A DNA stretch of 64,000 nucleotides, taken from assembly GCA_014904985.1 (NCBI GenBank), contig MU128942.1:124001-188000 (forward strand), in the 5' to 3' direction. A program made the position numbers and the translations under genes. This stretch comes from Hydnum rufescens UP504 (taxonomy: Eukaryota > Basidiomycota > Agaricomycetes > Cantharellales > Hydnaceae). Of this stretch, positions 51,274 through 61,036 are shown one piece after another (position 1 is the first letter of the stretch; every line of letters begins with the position of its first letter). The notes beneath the pieces are model-generated. The model was not told the origin of the DNA. It did no database searches and saw only the letters and a list, made by a program, of their open reading frames with translations.

Positions 51274-54200
51274 AGTTCCTACGCTGCGACAAACAAGCAA
51301 AAAGTCGAAAGCAAGGCTTTTTTCCGAAGGACCGTAGCGGAAGCAAAAATAGTCTGGCCTTGGCCAATACAAGCACAAACACAATATTGGACGTTGATCA
51401 CCTCTCCTACGTTGTTTTACAACAGTGAGGATAACCATGTCATTGAAATACTTCAGAAGGATATTAGACAGAGGCAGCTTAGGGGTGGGAGTGGGGCGAT
51501 TATCGCGGTATACCAAAGGATAATGGAGGAGCATGGATTCGAGCTTCAATGCCTTCGCAGATAGGGTGTGAGCATCTGAACGACAGCCCAATAAGACTAA
51601 ATCCGCACGGTTGATGCGGGGAAAGAAGGGTGCGGATCATTCCAATTGCGTGACCAAACTTAGTAATTACACTGCTGTGCGCACCCAAAACCCGGAATGG
51701 GTCGCGGGGACCACAGCCAGAGAACACAGCACGCATTAAGAAGCAGTGCCGGAAACCTAGTTGGAACATTCACGGCTGGGAAAGCAAACAGAGATTGCAA
51801 ATGCACGAACATACCAAAGCCCTCACCGGCTATCAGAAGGCTTTCATACCCTGCGAAGGGCAGTGAACCGGAGCCAGCATCTTCGTTCTGACCCGTCTCG
51901 CTAGCAGTAGAATAAGCTAAGATGTATTCCCGCGAAATGGCCTCCCATGCCCACCAATGGAAACACTCCAAGGCAAAGCCATGAAATCACCCGCTTTTAA
52001 AACCGGGAGACGTAATATTCGGCAAGTATTTGAGTCGTCATCTAAGAATTTTCCAGCATTGAGTCATCGCAAGGGCACGGAGCGCGGCGAGATAGATGCT
52101 CAGCTTGAAATAATGCCCGGCGATAGGAAAGCTTCAATGATGAGCCTCCCCCCAGGATCAATATTCCGGGAGCCAAGGCAGACACCCGAGAAGGGCCGCA
52201 GAATCTACTCAGCCAGTCATGAAGAGGCAAGGCCGGCAATCCACACGCGGATGATAAATTTCAGGTGGGGCGTAGCGTTGTGGCCACATCCAATGCTGTT
52301 GCCAACAAGATAGAGCCGACGCACAAAGGCATTCAAGTCTTGGATGGGCGCCCGACCTGAAAGAAACCCAGAGCCAATACCTCTCTGCCGGCCTCAGGCA
52401 CAATCGAATATCATGAGCCGGTTGACGTCATGAGTATTCGAAATATGTGGCCTGGGGGATAACCAAGCACAACGAGGATGCATACAGTACTGGCTGCGGG
52501 TGCCTGTCCAGGGGGAATGAGCCGAGAGGGCTGTGCCTTGGAGACACCTGCGATGTGATTACAGCCGACAGATCCCCGCAGCAAGCTAGATCGATCTTGA
52601 AGGAATAGGAATAACAAAGCGTGCGCTGGGCAATTCCATGCGCCCCTGCGGCGGATATCGAGGTTTGTTCTTCCGTGTAAACCATGAACGGGGCCTGGAT
52701 CTGAATTTGGATGACACGAGTTGGAGATAGAGCCCTAAACAAACCCATTCAAATAATTTCCCCTAGGAGAGAAAGGCACACGAGCAGGCCACGGCAGAAC
52801 CAGGAACTTGAGAAAGAGGCCTATTCGGGACAGGCAGGACAGGAAGTGAGATGGAGGCTCCTGCGAGCAAACGAAGGGACGAAAGGAGAAAGTGCAGTAA
52901 CAGACTATAATGCAGGCGCCGCGCGCTGCCAGCGATAGCAAGGTGAATTAGCGGGCATGATGGTAGCCCCAAGTGCTATAAATGGGCAATGGAGTCTGCC
53001 ATTCGAATCATGTCAGTATACACCATAAAGGGGACCTTCATTGGATATTTTCCCACAATAGCGAGGAATCCAAAAGCCGATATAGGTGTACCAGGAACGG
53101 GGGTGATAATGATGACATCTAGGGCACAAAAAGTGGGGGCATTTTTTTCCATGACCACCGCTACACCCAAGCCGGTACAGGTCCGGGGAGGTCCACCCGC
53201 ACGCGCCAGCCAGCCAAAGTGAATCCAAGGGACAGCAGGGAAACAGGATATGTAACATGTCGCCCCTTCCTGAGGCTCCGGAGCGTCCAGAGTTGTGGGG
53301 CATGTCCAGTTGGTCAACTTGGTCGTGATGGACTTACAGAACTGCCGGGCGGCCGCCGCTCGCAGATTAACGGCCCTGTGGTCTTGGATTAAGGCCACAG
53401 GATTGGCCAGTATAACGTACTGTACATGAGGCGCGCGCGCCCACGCCTTGCTGCAGGACGCTCTGGGGAATTCGTGCCCAACGCTCGCGACCAGTGGCCC
53501 CCAGTGAATGAGGCATAGAGACGCGAGCGAGTGAATGGTCTCCCTTCTTAGGTAATTTCGACATTGGTTGCCGCGGCGCTCTTGCGAGCACTGGTCTGAT
53601 TTGAGTTTTGCCGATCTTGCTGGCGAAGGCACTGTCTCTACTTCCAGGAACATGCCGGGCTGTCTGAGCCAATCAACTCTGTGCGTGTTGAGGAATAACT
53701 TGGGTGTAATATATATTGGGCTCAGCCCGTTGCCCTTGGTGCCCTATCGGGCAGTGCTTGCATGTAGCGTTATAATTATCGCCCCAACTTTGAGAAACTA
53801 AGGCACGAAAGGCGGGCGGGAAAGAAAATTGATTCAACCGAGGAAATAAACTAACCAGAACGAAGCCTGTGTACTTGTAACTCGCTGTCTGCGATTGAGG
53901 ACTGCATCACAGGAGATACATTATTTTAGTTGGGTGTACATAAGGTGACTGGATACGAGAGACAAGACAATGGCAGATCGCACACTTTTGTTGCATTTCT
54001 GGGGTTGTTGAAAAGTTTGGTCCAGTGGGAAGATACTTCGACGGTGTGCAGACAGGTGTGGAATGCAAGTAGAAGAGAGGAAAGAAACACGGATGCTAAC
54101 TGGATTAGAATGGAACGCTCCTCTGTGCTTGTGCACAGTCTTGCAACGGTAAGAGAGGAGAGTGAAAACGAAAAAGGCAACGAATGAAACAAGTTGAAAA

Positions 54201-54301
54201 GGCGAAGGATGAAGGAGAGAGGAGATAACCGTCGGATGATATCGCGTAAAGTGGAATATTCAAGGACGAGGAGGACCGCCTGTGAAGGTCGCCTGGTTGG
54301 A
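51274..54301. other. Three kilobases without a recognised gene
   Basis: No recognisable domain on either strand. The longest open frame (minus, 53653-52976, 225 codons) is intronless, rich in Cys, Trp, Ala and Pro, and its composition is unlike the verified genes nearby. Reading it as a gene is not supported. A PFMVYT hexapeptide occurs in two different minus-strand frames (near 52690 and 53030), a hint of an old duplication. PRMT1 upstream sequence lies at the left. Confidence 0.35.
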
Positions 54302-54873
54302 TTACTAATGGGTCAGGGCGAGTCGACGATCAGCGTAGGTGGAATAAGGGACTCACTGGATCCTCCCCAGCGGGAGTGGGCTCACGAGCATCGAGGGCAG
54401 GTTCGACAGCACGCTGTGCAATGGGGTAGAGGGTGTCAATTTAAAATTTGAGTGTTTAGGGTTTGGGTTTTCGAGTAGGGCGACACAAAGCCTCACCTCG
54501 TCTCTAAGTGCCCCTGCAAGACTTGCCTTGCTGGGGGATCGGTTGTCAAGCTGCGGAGAGCGTATGGCCAGTTTCTGAGCAAGTTCTCCTCGCTGAAGAA
54601 TAGGGATTAAAGTGTGTCAAGTTGAGTATGAACCTGTGCCTACCCCAAGGTTGGACTTGTACGACCGGGCAGCGGGGAGCGTTGGACAGTGCCCGAGGAA
54701 AAAGGGAAGCTCACATCACTTACGTGGTTTTCCGGATGCCCAGGCTGTCAGAGTGGATGAAAACACGTTAGCCGCGTGCATCGTTGCACGATTTCAAAAG
54801 GACCGACGGAAGGATAGGCATGCGTTGCAAAGCCGAGGCCAGCAATAAGAAGAAGCGAGATGAGGACCTTCAT
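54302..54873 (-). CDS. Small secreted protein, 86 residues
   Basis: Five exons, 54873-54790, 54744-54724, 54592-54497, 54413-54357 and a terminal TAA-only exon at 54304-54302, all joined in phase 0 through GT-AG introns (branch-like CTAAC or CTGAC present). A clear signal peptide (MKVLISLLLIAGLGFATHAY) is followed by PSVGPFEI, PGHPENH, RGELAQKLAIRSPQLDN, then a charged tail (ALRDERAVEPALDAREP). No cysteines remain after the signal, and no known domain is seen. Two exons begin with Arg, as in the repeat precursor gene on the opposite strand at 56.4 kb, whose last exon encodes RSEQLDN. The terminal intron and stop are a best guess. Confidence 0.55.
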
Positions 54874-56431
54874 TGGGAGCGGTGGAGGACGGAGAATATT
54901 GATGGTGATAAAGGGGTGTGTTTTGTATGAAAACAATATATCTATATATATATATCCTTTATTAGGATAGCATCTCTACCCTACATGTACATAGGTGTCG
55001 GTGCGCTAAAATTCTGCGACTGTAGATTGGCGCACATATAGTCTCAATTCAAGCTCAGCTTGGTCGATCAACTGAACATCCTTGGAGATATTTTTGTCTG
55101 TGCCAAGGTTGCCGAATGAGAAGGTGTGCTCTTTTAGGTAACTGAGCAACCAGATGGTCTATCCTGCTACTCGCCTTGGTCGCACAGTCACAGTGAGCTG
55201 ACACTGCATTTAGCTATCAAGACTTTTATAGTACACACTTGCTTTTCACTTTTTGTTCCATACCTTTCTTTGCATTCAAGAAAGGATTCCTCCCCAACTC
55301 GATGTGTTATGCTGTGCTACACTCGATGGGGTGAATTATATAATATGAAGGAAATTACTGGGGAAATTCGAAGTTGGTTGCCTCCGTCCAGAGGGCCGCC
55401 GTCACTTCAAGGACCGCATGTGACAGCAAGTTGACTAGTCGTGATAACGACCACAAGGCGCCAAGCCTGGCATCAAACTCATTTTCTAGGTGAACAGGCT
55501 TCACATTCCCGTTAATGCCGTAATTTCAGGCACACGTGCTCCTCATGATTCCAGTGGGGGCTTTCAGCCTTGAGCTCTGAGTCCGGAGGCCAACGAGACC
55601 TTGAGCCGCGGGTTTCAAGGAGAGCTCAAATCGTGTGATAAGATTACGAGTCCGATGCCAATGTCGCGTGGTAGCACCTGTAGTATATATATAAATCCAG
55701 AACAGCCACTACCATATATGGGATAAGCTCTCTTGCAGGACACCAGCAGGTGACTCTAGTGGGCTGAAGACAAGACATGTGTGATGCGAGCACATTGCCC
55801 ACTTGCCCATGCGAGGAGTAATGTTTAACCGTGGATTCATGCCGGATGTTTCCATCGACGTCGGGGACGTCTGGGGCGGTCATGAATGCCTGTACCTTGG
55901 CAGGGTGGATCATCCTCACCGCCATCAGGGCCGCCGTCGACGTCCGCCGGAGCGTGTGAATATGCCCAGTTTGCAGACTGGATTATTTGCCTCGGTGCCG
56001 TAAGACCATGTGCAACCCATCCAATCGCGGCGAAACCAAAAATTGAGAGACCGGAAATGCGAGTGAAGGGCCTTGGAGGACAAGGGCTACAATCACCGTA
56101 CGGTCAGGCGTTGCTCCATCTCTCCTTATGGCCGTCCGGCACTGGCAACGTATCCGGCCGCCGTCACTCGGACTGTGCTCCGAGGTATGTCATGCGTGCG
56201 TGCAGTGGTGCGTACAGGCACTCCCGGCCCTCTTACTACCTGCGTTCAGGGGCTAATCCCGTTAGACGGTATTAGATTGCACAGTTCAAGAAAGGCAAAC
56301 AACCAGGAACGACGGCATGGACCGGGCGGATGCAACGGGACCTGAAAAGGTCTTCAGCCGACCTTATATAGCCCCCACAGCTGCCGACCGCCCTGTCATT
56401 CACTCACTCCTCTACCTGAATCAGAGCAAAT
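54874..56431. other. Shared upstream region of two divergent secreted-protein genes
   Basis: About 1.56 kb between the start codons of the small secreted protein (minus) and the repeat precursor (plus). An AT-rich run (about 54940-54957) lies 70-85 bp upstream of the minus-strand start and could supply its TATA element. The TATATA at 56365-56370 serves the plus-strand gene. No other coding frame is supported. Confidence 0.45.
56365..56370 (+). promoter_or_regulatory. TATA box of the repeat precursor gene
   Basis: TATATA 62 bp upstream of the ATG at 56432, a good spacing for a strongly expressed fungal gene with a short leader. Inferred from sequence and position only. Confidence 0.5.
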
Positions 56432-57685
56432 ATGCGATACCTGCCAGCATTTGCTGTCCTTTTCGCGGTCTCCGTTTCTGCAGCCCCAGTCGCCGACGTT
56501 TGTCACCGATCTCACTACCGCCCATGTTCTTGTCTGACTTTCCCTCCGGCTCCCATCTAGGACCACGATGCTGTTAGTGTGACTCTTGACATCCTGCTCC
56601 GAGGATGATGCTGAGATTTCCTTCTTGCGTCCTTTCTTCCTATCCATCAGGTGAAAAGAAGTGACGTTAGCGCGGTGAGCCATCTCTCTTTGACTCAGCC
56701 ACCGACCGGCTCCTAACCGCTTGCCATCCACAGCGAGTCTTCACCCCTGAAACCGATACGTTCGTCAGTGGTGGACCCAAGGTAACACACTTTGGCTCGG
56801 TCGTTGACCAGCTCGTAACCACTTGCCACCTATAGCGAGCCCTCACGCTGGAACCGATACTTTCGTCAGTGGGGGAGCCAAGGTAACACACTTTAGCTCG
56901 GTCGTTGACCAGCTCGTAATCACTTGCTATCTATAGCGGGCCCTCACGCCCGGAACCGATACTTTCGTCAGTGGTGGACCCAAGGTAACACACTTTGGCC
57001 CAGTCGCTGACCAGCTTCTAATCGCTTGCCATCTATAGCGAGTCTTCACGCCTGAAACCGATACCTTCGTCAGTGGTGGACCCAAGGTAACAGGAGCTTG
57101 TTTCTTCCATCTAATTTCCGCCCTCATGTCTGATCACTTGTTTTTAGCGATCCGAATTTGCGCCAGATACCTTCAGCAGTGGTGGTACAAAAGTAACTAC
57201 ATCCCCTTTGCATGGTTCCTGAATCCCTTCTCATCGTATTTTCGTTCTTCAGCGATCACCTCCGATTGCAGATACGTTTTCGAACGGGGGGACCAGGGTC
57301 AGTCCCTTTTTTCGTGTTTCAATTCATCGTCCTTAACTAAAGCCCTACAATTGCTTCTTCTAGCGAGAAACCGATACGTTCTCCAACGGGGGGACCAAGG
57401 TCAGTTCCTTTGTTTCGCGTGTTCAATTCACCTTGACTAAAGCCTCCAATTGCTTCTGCCAGCGAGAAACGGACACGTTTTCTAGCGGGGGCACCAAGGT
57501 CAGTTCTTTCCCGCGTGTTTCAATCCTCCTTGATTAAAGCCCTACAATTGCTTCTAGCGAGAAACGGATACGTTTTCCAGCGGGGGGACCAAGGTCAGCT
57601 CCTTTGTTCCGCGTGCTTCAATTCTTTCTCCTTGACTAAAGCCCTAATTCTTCGTCGCCAGCGATCTGAGCAGCTTGACAATTGA
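56432..57685 (+). CDS. Secreted repetitive precursor with one dibasic-bounded peptide per exon
   Basis: The ATG at 56432 opens a signal peptide (MRYLPAFAVLFAVSVSA). Exons: 56432-56497, 56561-56572, 56651-56674 (VKRSDVSA), then ten exons from 56734, 56836, 56937, 57039, 57148, 57253, 57364, 57463, 57558 and 57662. The nine repeat exons are 36-48 nt, all phase 0, start with CGA (Arg) and end in AAG/AAA (Lys) or, once, AGG (Arg). Units include RVFTPETDTFVSGGPK, RALTPGTDTFVSGGPK, RSEFAPDTFSSGGTK, RSPPIADTFSNGGTR and RETDTFSSGGTK; the last exon is RSEQLDN and stop. Each junction makes KR or RR, the kexin cleavage signal, so about nine short DTFxxGG peptides would be released. Exon 56836-56882 is one base short. 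Kexin-processed repeat proteins are known in fungi; this family is not one I recognise. The 12 nt second exon is the least certain. Confidence 0.75.
56734..57661 (+). repeat. Tandem exon-plus-intron repeat array
   Basis: Nine repeated units of 95-111 bp, each holding one exon and its following intron. The first four exons and their first three introns (GTAACACACTTT start, CTATAG end) form one nearly identical block. The last four exons and their introns (GTCAGT/GTCAGC start, with CTTGACTAAAG-type branch region) form a second block. The unit at 57148-57252 is intermediate. Confidence 0.85.
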
Positions 57686-59646
57686 CAGTGTTTATTGAGA
57701 CATTGGGGAATACTTTCTCCTGGTATTTGTTATTAACGTGAGATTCTTGGATTTTCTCTGTCCATGGCCGTATCGGGAGTGATTGTTCGCCAACTGTCGC
57801 CTGACTTGCGTATAGAATTTAACGCCTTGCGCTGTGCGGCGAGCAACATTCCGTATCCAGGCTGATAGTACCATATTACCGAACCCTCTTACCTGTCTAC
57901 TGGACTCCCCCCCTCTCTCCCCTTTCGTCGATCCCATCTTGTTGGACCAGAATTCTCCCTTCATCTCTCGTCTCCTTTATTATCCCCTTCCGCCCACTGC
58001 TACAACGGTTCTCTCGAATCGTGCTCGTAGTACCTCCGCTCCCTCAATCCCCTACTTGACATTTCATTTCCCCATTCTTGACCCTTCGCCCTTGTGTGTG
58101 TTTCCTGGTTGCTTCGCACGCAAACGAACCTGACATATATGCCAGCTTGATAGGTAGTGACCACCCCTGTTCGTGTACCTCCATGTGTGTCCCCGATCCC
58201 ATTGTGTGTTTTTTATTTTGGGCCGAATGTGGCCTGTAACCTGTGAATTACCATCCGAAAATAAAGGGGAGACGTTGACAACATGCTGAATTGGCTTAAA
58301 AACTAGTTTCGTGGCCGAGTCCGAATGCACTACAGTAGCACCCCCGAAGTGCAGCCTCAGATTCTTGGCCGAAATGAAAAATGCGGTTCTCTCAGAGTTT
58401 GGGGTGGACCCGGTCGCCCAACAACCGTGCACTTAGCCATCGCCCTCTTCATATTGGGAACAATGTTTACTGTCGCCTCCTCTCGATTTGGCTCGAGTCG
58501 GCCTCGACATCCCCGCGACTTCGGAAGTAGTTGGCTTATCACTGAAGTTCTCAGACTTGCAGTCGACTTGAGCCTCGACTCCAATTTGGGTATAGTCATG
58601 CAACGATGCCTTTATTAATCACCAATCAACTCTTCTTCCTGCTTCAGATGCACATGTATGGGTATGATTCAACAAGTGGACTCCGATCGAAGTGGCCCTG
58701 ACTCCAGGCTCAAGCCGTCTCAAGCCTGAGACTTTAGTCCGAATAATTAGACCAGTCCTGCCGTGTTTGCGAATGTGAAAATTTCTGAAGCAAATCGGGA
58801 CGTGCATATTAATATTATTACTGTAGGCCGTAGCACTGATCGACTGCCCCTCCCAAGCAGCCAAAGGAGCCAACACGATTCAAGAAACGCAAATTCGATT
58901 GCCCCCACCTTATCTTTCGGCTGTTACTGTTTAGGCACATTTCGAAGGTTTAATAATACAAGTATACATATACCGATATTGTGCTTGGTTTCGCGAGAAT
59001 GAAAAATCACCCGAATAACAGAGGGCGAAAAATTTCGCGCAGGTAAGCGGTTATACAGTAATACGGAGGCATTAAATTACAACATGCTCCGGGCCAAGTC
59101 CATAGCAATCGATTAATGATGGTTAGATCATCGTACGGAGTCGTGCGCGACAGCGGGCCAAAAAAGGGTGTCATTCGAATCCAAGCATGTGTGTCGTCTT
59201 AGGGTCTCTGGTGACCATTGGTCTCGTCCCGGGAAGGAAGAAGGTAACACCTGGATGAAAGTAACACCCGGACCGGACCATGCAGTAATCGCCAAGACTA
59301 CTGTACAAGGGCGGGAAAGCGATGATGCAACTCATCCGGCAGTTGCCGACGCAGTAAGTCATCGCCTTTCGTATTTGGGTATCGTTACCGACCCAAAACT
59401 CATTATTTCGACAATCGGACGGTGGTCCCAGGTTCGAATATGATTATTAAGAATGAAGGACTGCCCCCATCGTATGACGTCGCGGTCAGTGGTAGCGCCC
59501 AACGTGAGCTATCATTCTATTTTCCATCGTACACGTAGAACCCCCTGACAACATCATCATTTCACTCGTCTCCAGCAGGGGATGCTGCTATCAGCACTGG
59601 GAATAGTGGGGATGCAAAGAAACAACAACCGACCTCCACAGCGACC
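57686..59646. other. Region without a supported gene
   Basis: Nearly 2 kb. Imperfect copies of short GACTCGAG/TCGACT-type words cluster at about 58480-58740, suggesting a small degenerate repeat. A GGTTCGAAT word at about 59431 resembles a tRNA B box, but no cloverleaf can be drawn around it. No gene is supported. Confidence 0.4.
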
Positions 59647-60012
59647 ATGGACGCCTCCAAGTCCCCACCACCCTCTGGATTGCCGCAACATTTCCATCCC
59701 CTCCCGGGATCCTCGTCTCCCTTTGCGCCCCACGCAGCAGCGGGCTCCCACACCAACCCAGAGGGTGTAACGCTCTACCACTATCGGAACCCGCGCACAC
59801 TGCAGACCATCACGACGCATCTCCCGCCTACGCACCCCGCGATGCAGTGTCTGCAGCAGGGCGCGCACGTCCCCGGCCCCACACACTGGGGTATCCTCGG
59901 CCTCCTCTCAGCCTTATTCTGCTTCCCCATTGGCGTGGTGCTCTGTTTTGTGGATAGGAGCGTGGTGTGCGATCGGTGTGGGGAGGTGCTGAGTAGTGGA
60001 ATCTCGGCGTAA
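59647..60012 (+). CDS. BRI3-like small membrane protein
   Basis: A 121-residue single-exon gene. The Pro/Ser/His-rich N-terminus is followed by PAMQCLQQGAHVPGPTHWGI, a hydrophobic hairpin (LGLLSALFCFPIGVVLCFVD) and a terminal Cys motif (RSVVCDRCGEVL). This layout, one membrane segment ending in Asp-Arg and a C-x-x-C near the C-terminus, matches brain protein I3 (BRI3) and its fungal relatives, which sit in endolysosomal membranes in animals. The function in fungi is unknown. No frame breaks. Confidence 0.75.
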   Translation: MDASKSPPPSGLPQHFHPLPGSSSPFAPHAAAGSHTNPEGVTLYHYRNPRTLQTITTHLPPTHPAMQCLQQGAHVPGPTHWGILGLLSALFCFPIGVVLCFVDRSVVCDRCGEVLSSGISA

Positions 60013-61036
60013 TCACCCGTCATGGTTTGATGATGGAACCATAACGATCGATAACGACCTGGCTAGGGGTATTTCTTCTTCTGTTGCCGTTATGTAAGGT
60101 TCTAATTAACACTACCTTCTTGTATTACTTGTTTGCCTAATCTCCTCATACTGTATGCCACTCCACATTCAGAATTTGTATATGCAATATTACAGTGTCC
60201 CACAACATCGGAGGATCATTTATTGAGCCTGTTATACTAAGACTGACGTCGGAGCCCAAGTCAGGGAAAGGCGAACTGGACGATTCGACCCGTTGAAATT
60301 GGACATCCAAAGGGCTTGAGAAAGAGCGCAAGAGAAAAGGCCGTCCCAAACCATAGTGGTTGCTGTTTCATTCCGTGCTCACCCCCCCAGCGCCTGATTT
60401 TATCTTTCATTCGAGTCATTTCTATATTACTGCCCTGGAATTTCTGCAGATGGGCAGGATCACTACGACCCATCCCTTGCTCGTCCAGAGGAGAGCGCGG
60501 CCCAGCCACGAGTCTAGAATGCATGTAGCTCAGCCTTCATAATATTACGCGAGACCCAGATCTTGCTCGCTTGCGAAGGCCGCGGCAACGACAGTGCAAA
60601 GGCGGAGATCAAATTGAAGAGAAGGCCACTGCGATAGAAAGGATAGAAGACAAACCTGGATGCCTGTCGACATTGATCTAAAGACTGGCCGTGCTTGCCC
60701 AGATCTGTAGGCCATTACAGCCGTGGGGCCACAACGGCCATGCATTATGTCAGCAACGCGTATGACCGGGGGATTGAATGTTCCAAAAGGCAGACCGCTC
60801 CGAAAACGGATCTTTGACCTCTTAGGACCAGGTCTGAGTGACACTGGTGGCACCAGCTACCCGTTTCTGAAAGAGCAATGCTGTACATAGTGCTTGGCGA
60901 ATTTTGATGGGATGCCAGGACTTCCGCCTCGTGATCGCAAATCAATTTCCGCCTCCGAGTACTAGTCAATCGTAACACCGTCCATCGTCTTTAAACGTCT
61001 GGGAAAGCCATCGGTTGGAGCACTCTCTCGCACATT
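60013..61036. other. Intergenic region
   Basis: About 1 kb with no supported gene. It should hold the BRI3-like 3' end and the promoter of the NACHT gene. Confidence 0.5.

Noticed and set aside
56667..57127. Minus-strand open frames with repeating GPPLTxVSVxG peptides
   Set aside because: They are the antisense of the phase-0 exon array and its near-identical introns; they have no signal peptide or conserved start, and the plus strand has splice sites at every unit.
59390..59445. Possible tRNA gene around a GGTTCGAAT word
   Set aside because: No matching A box, acceptor stem or anticodon arm could be drawn.
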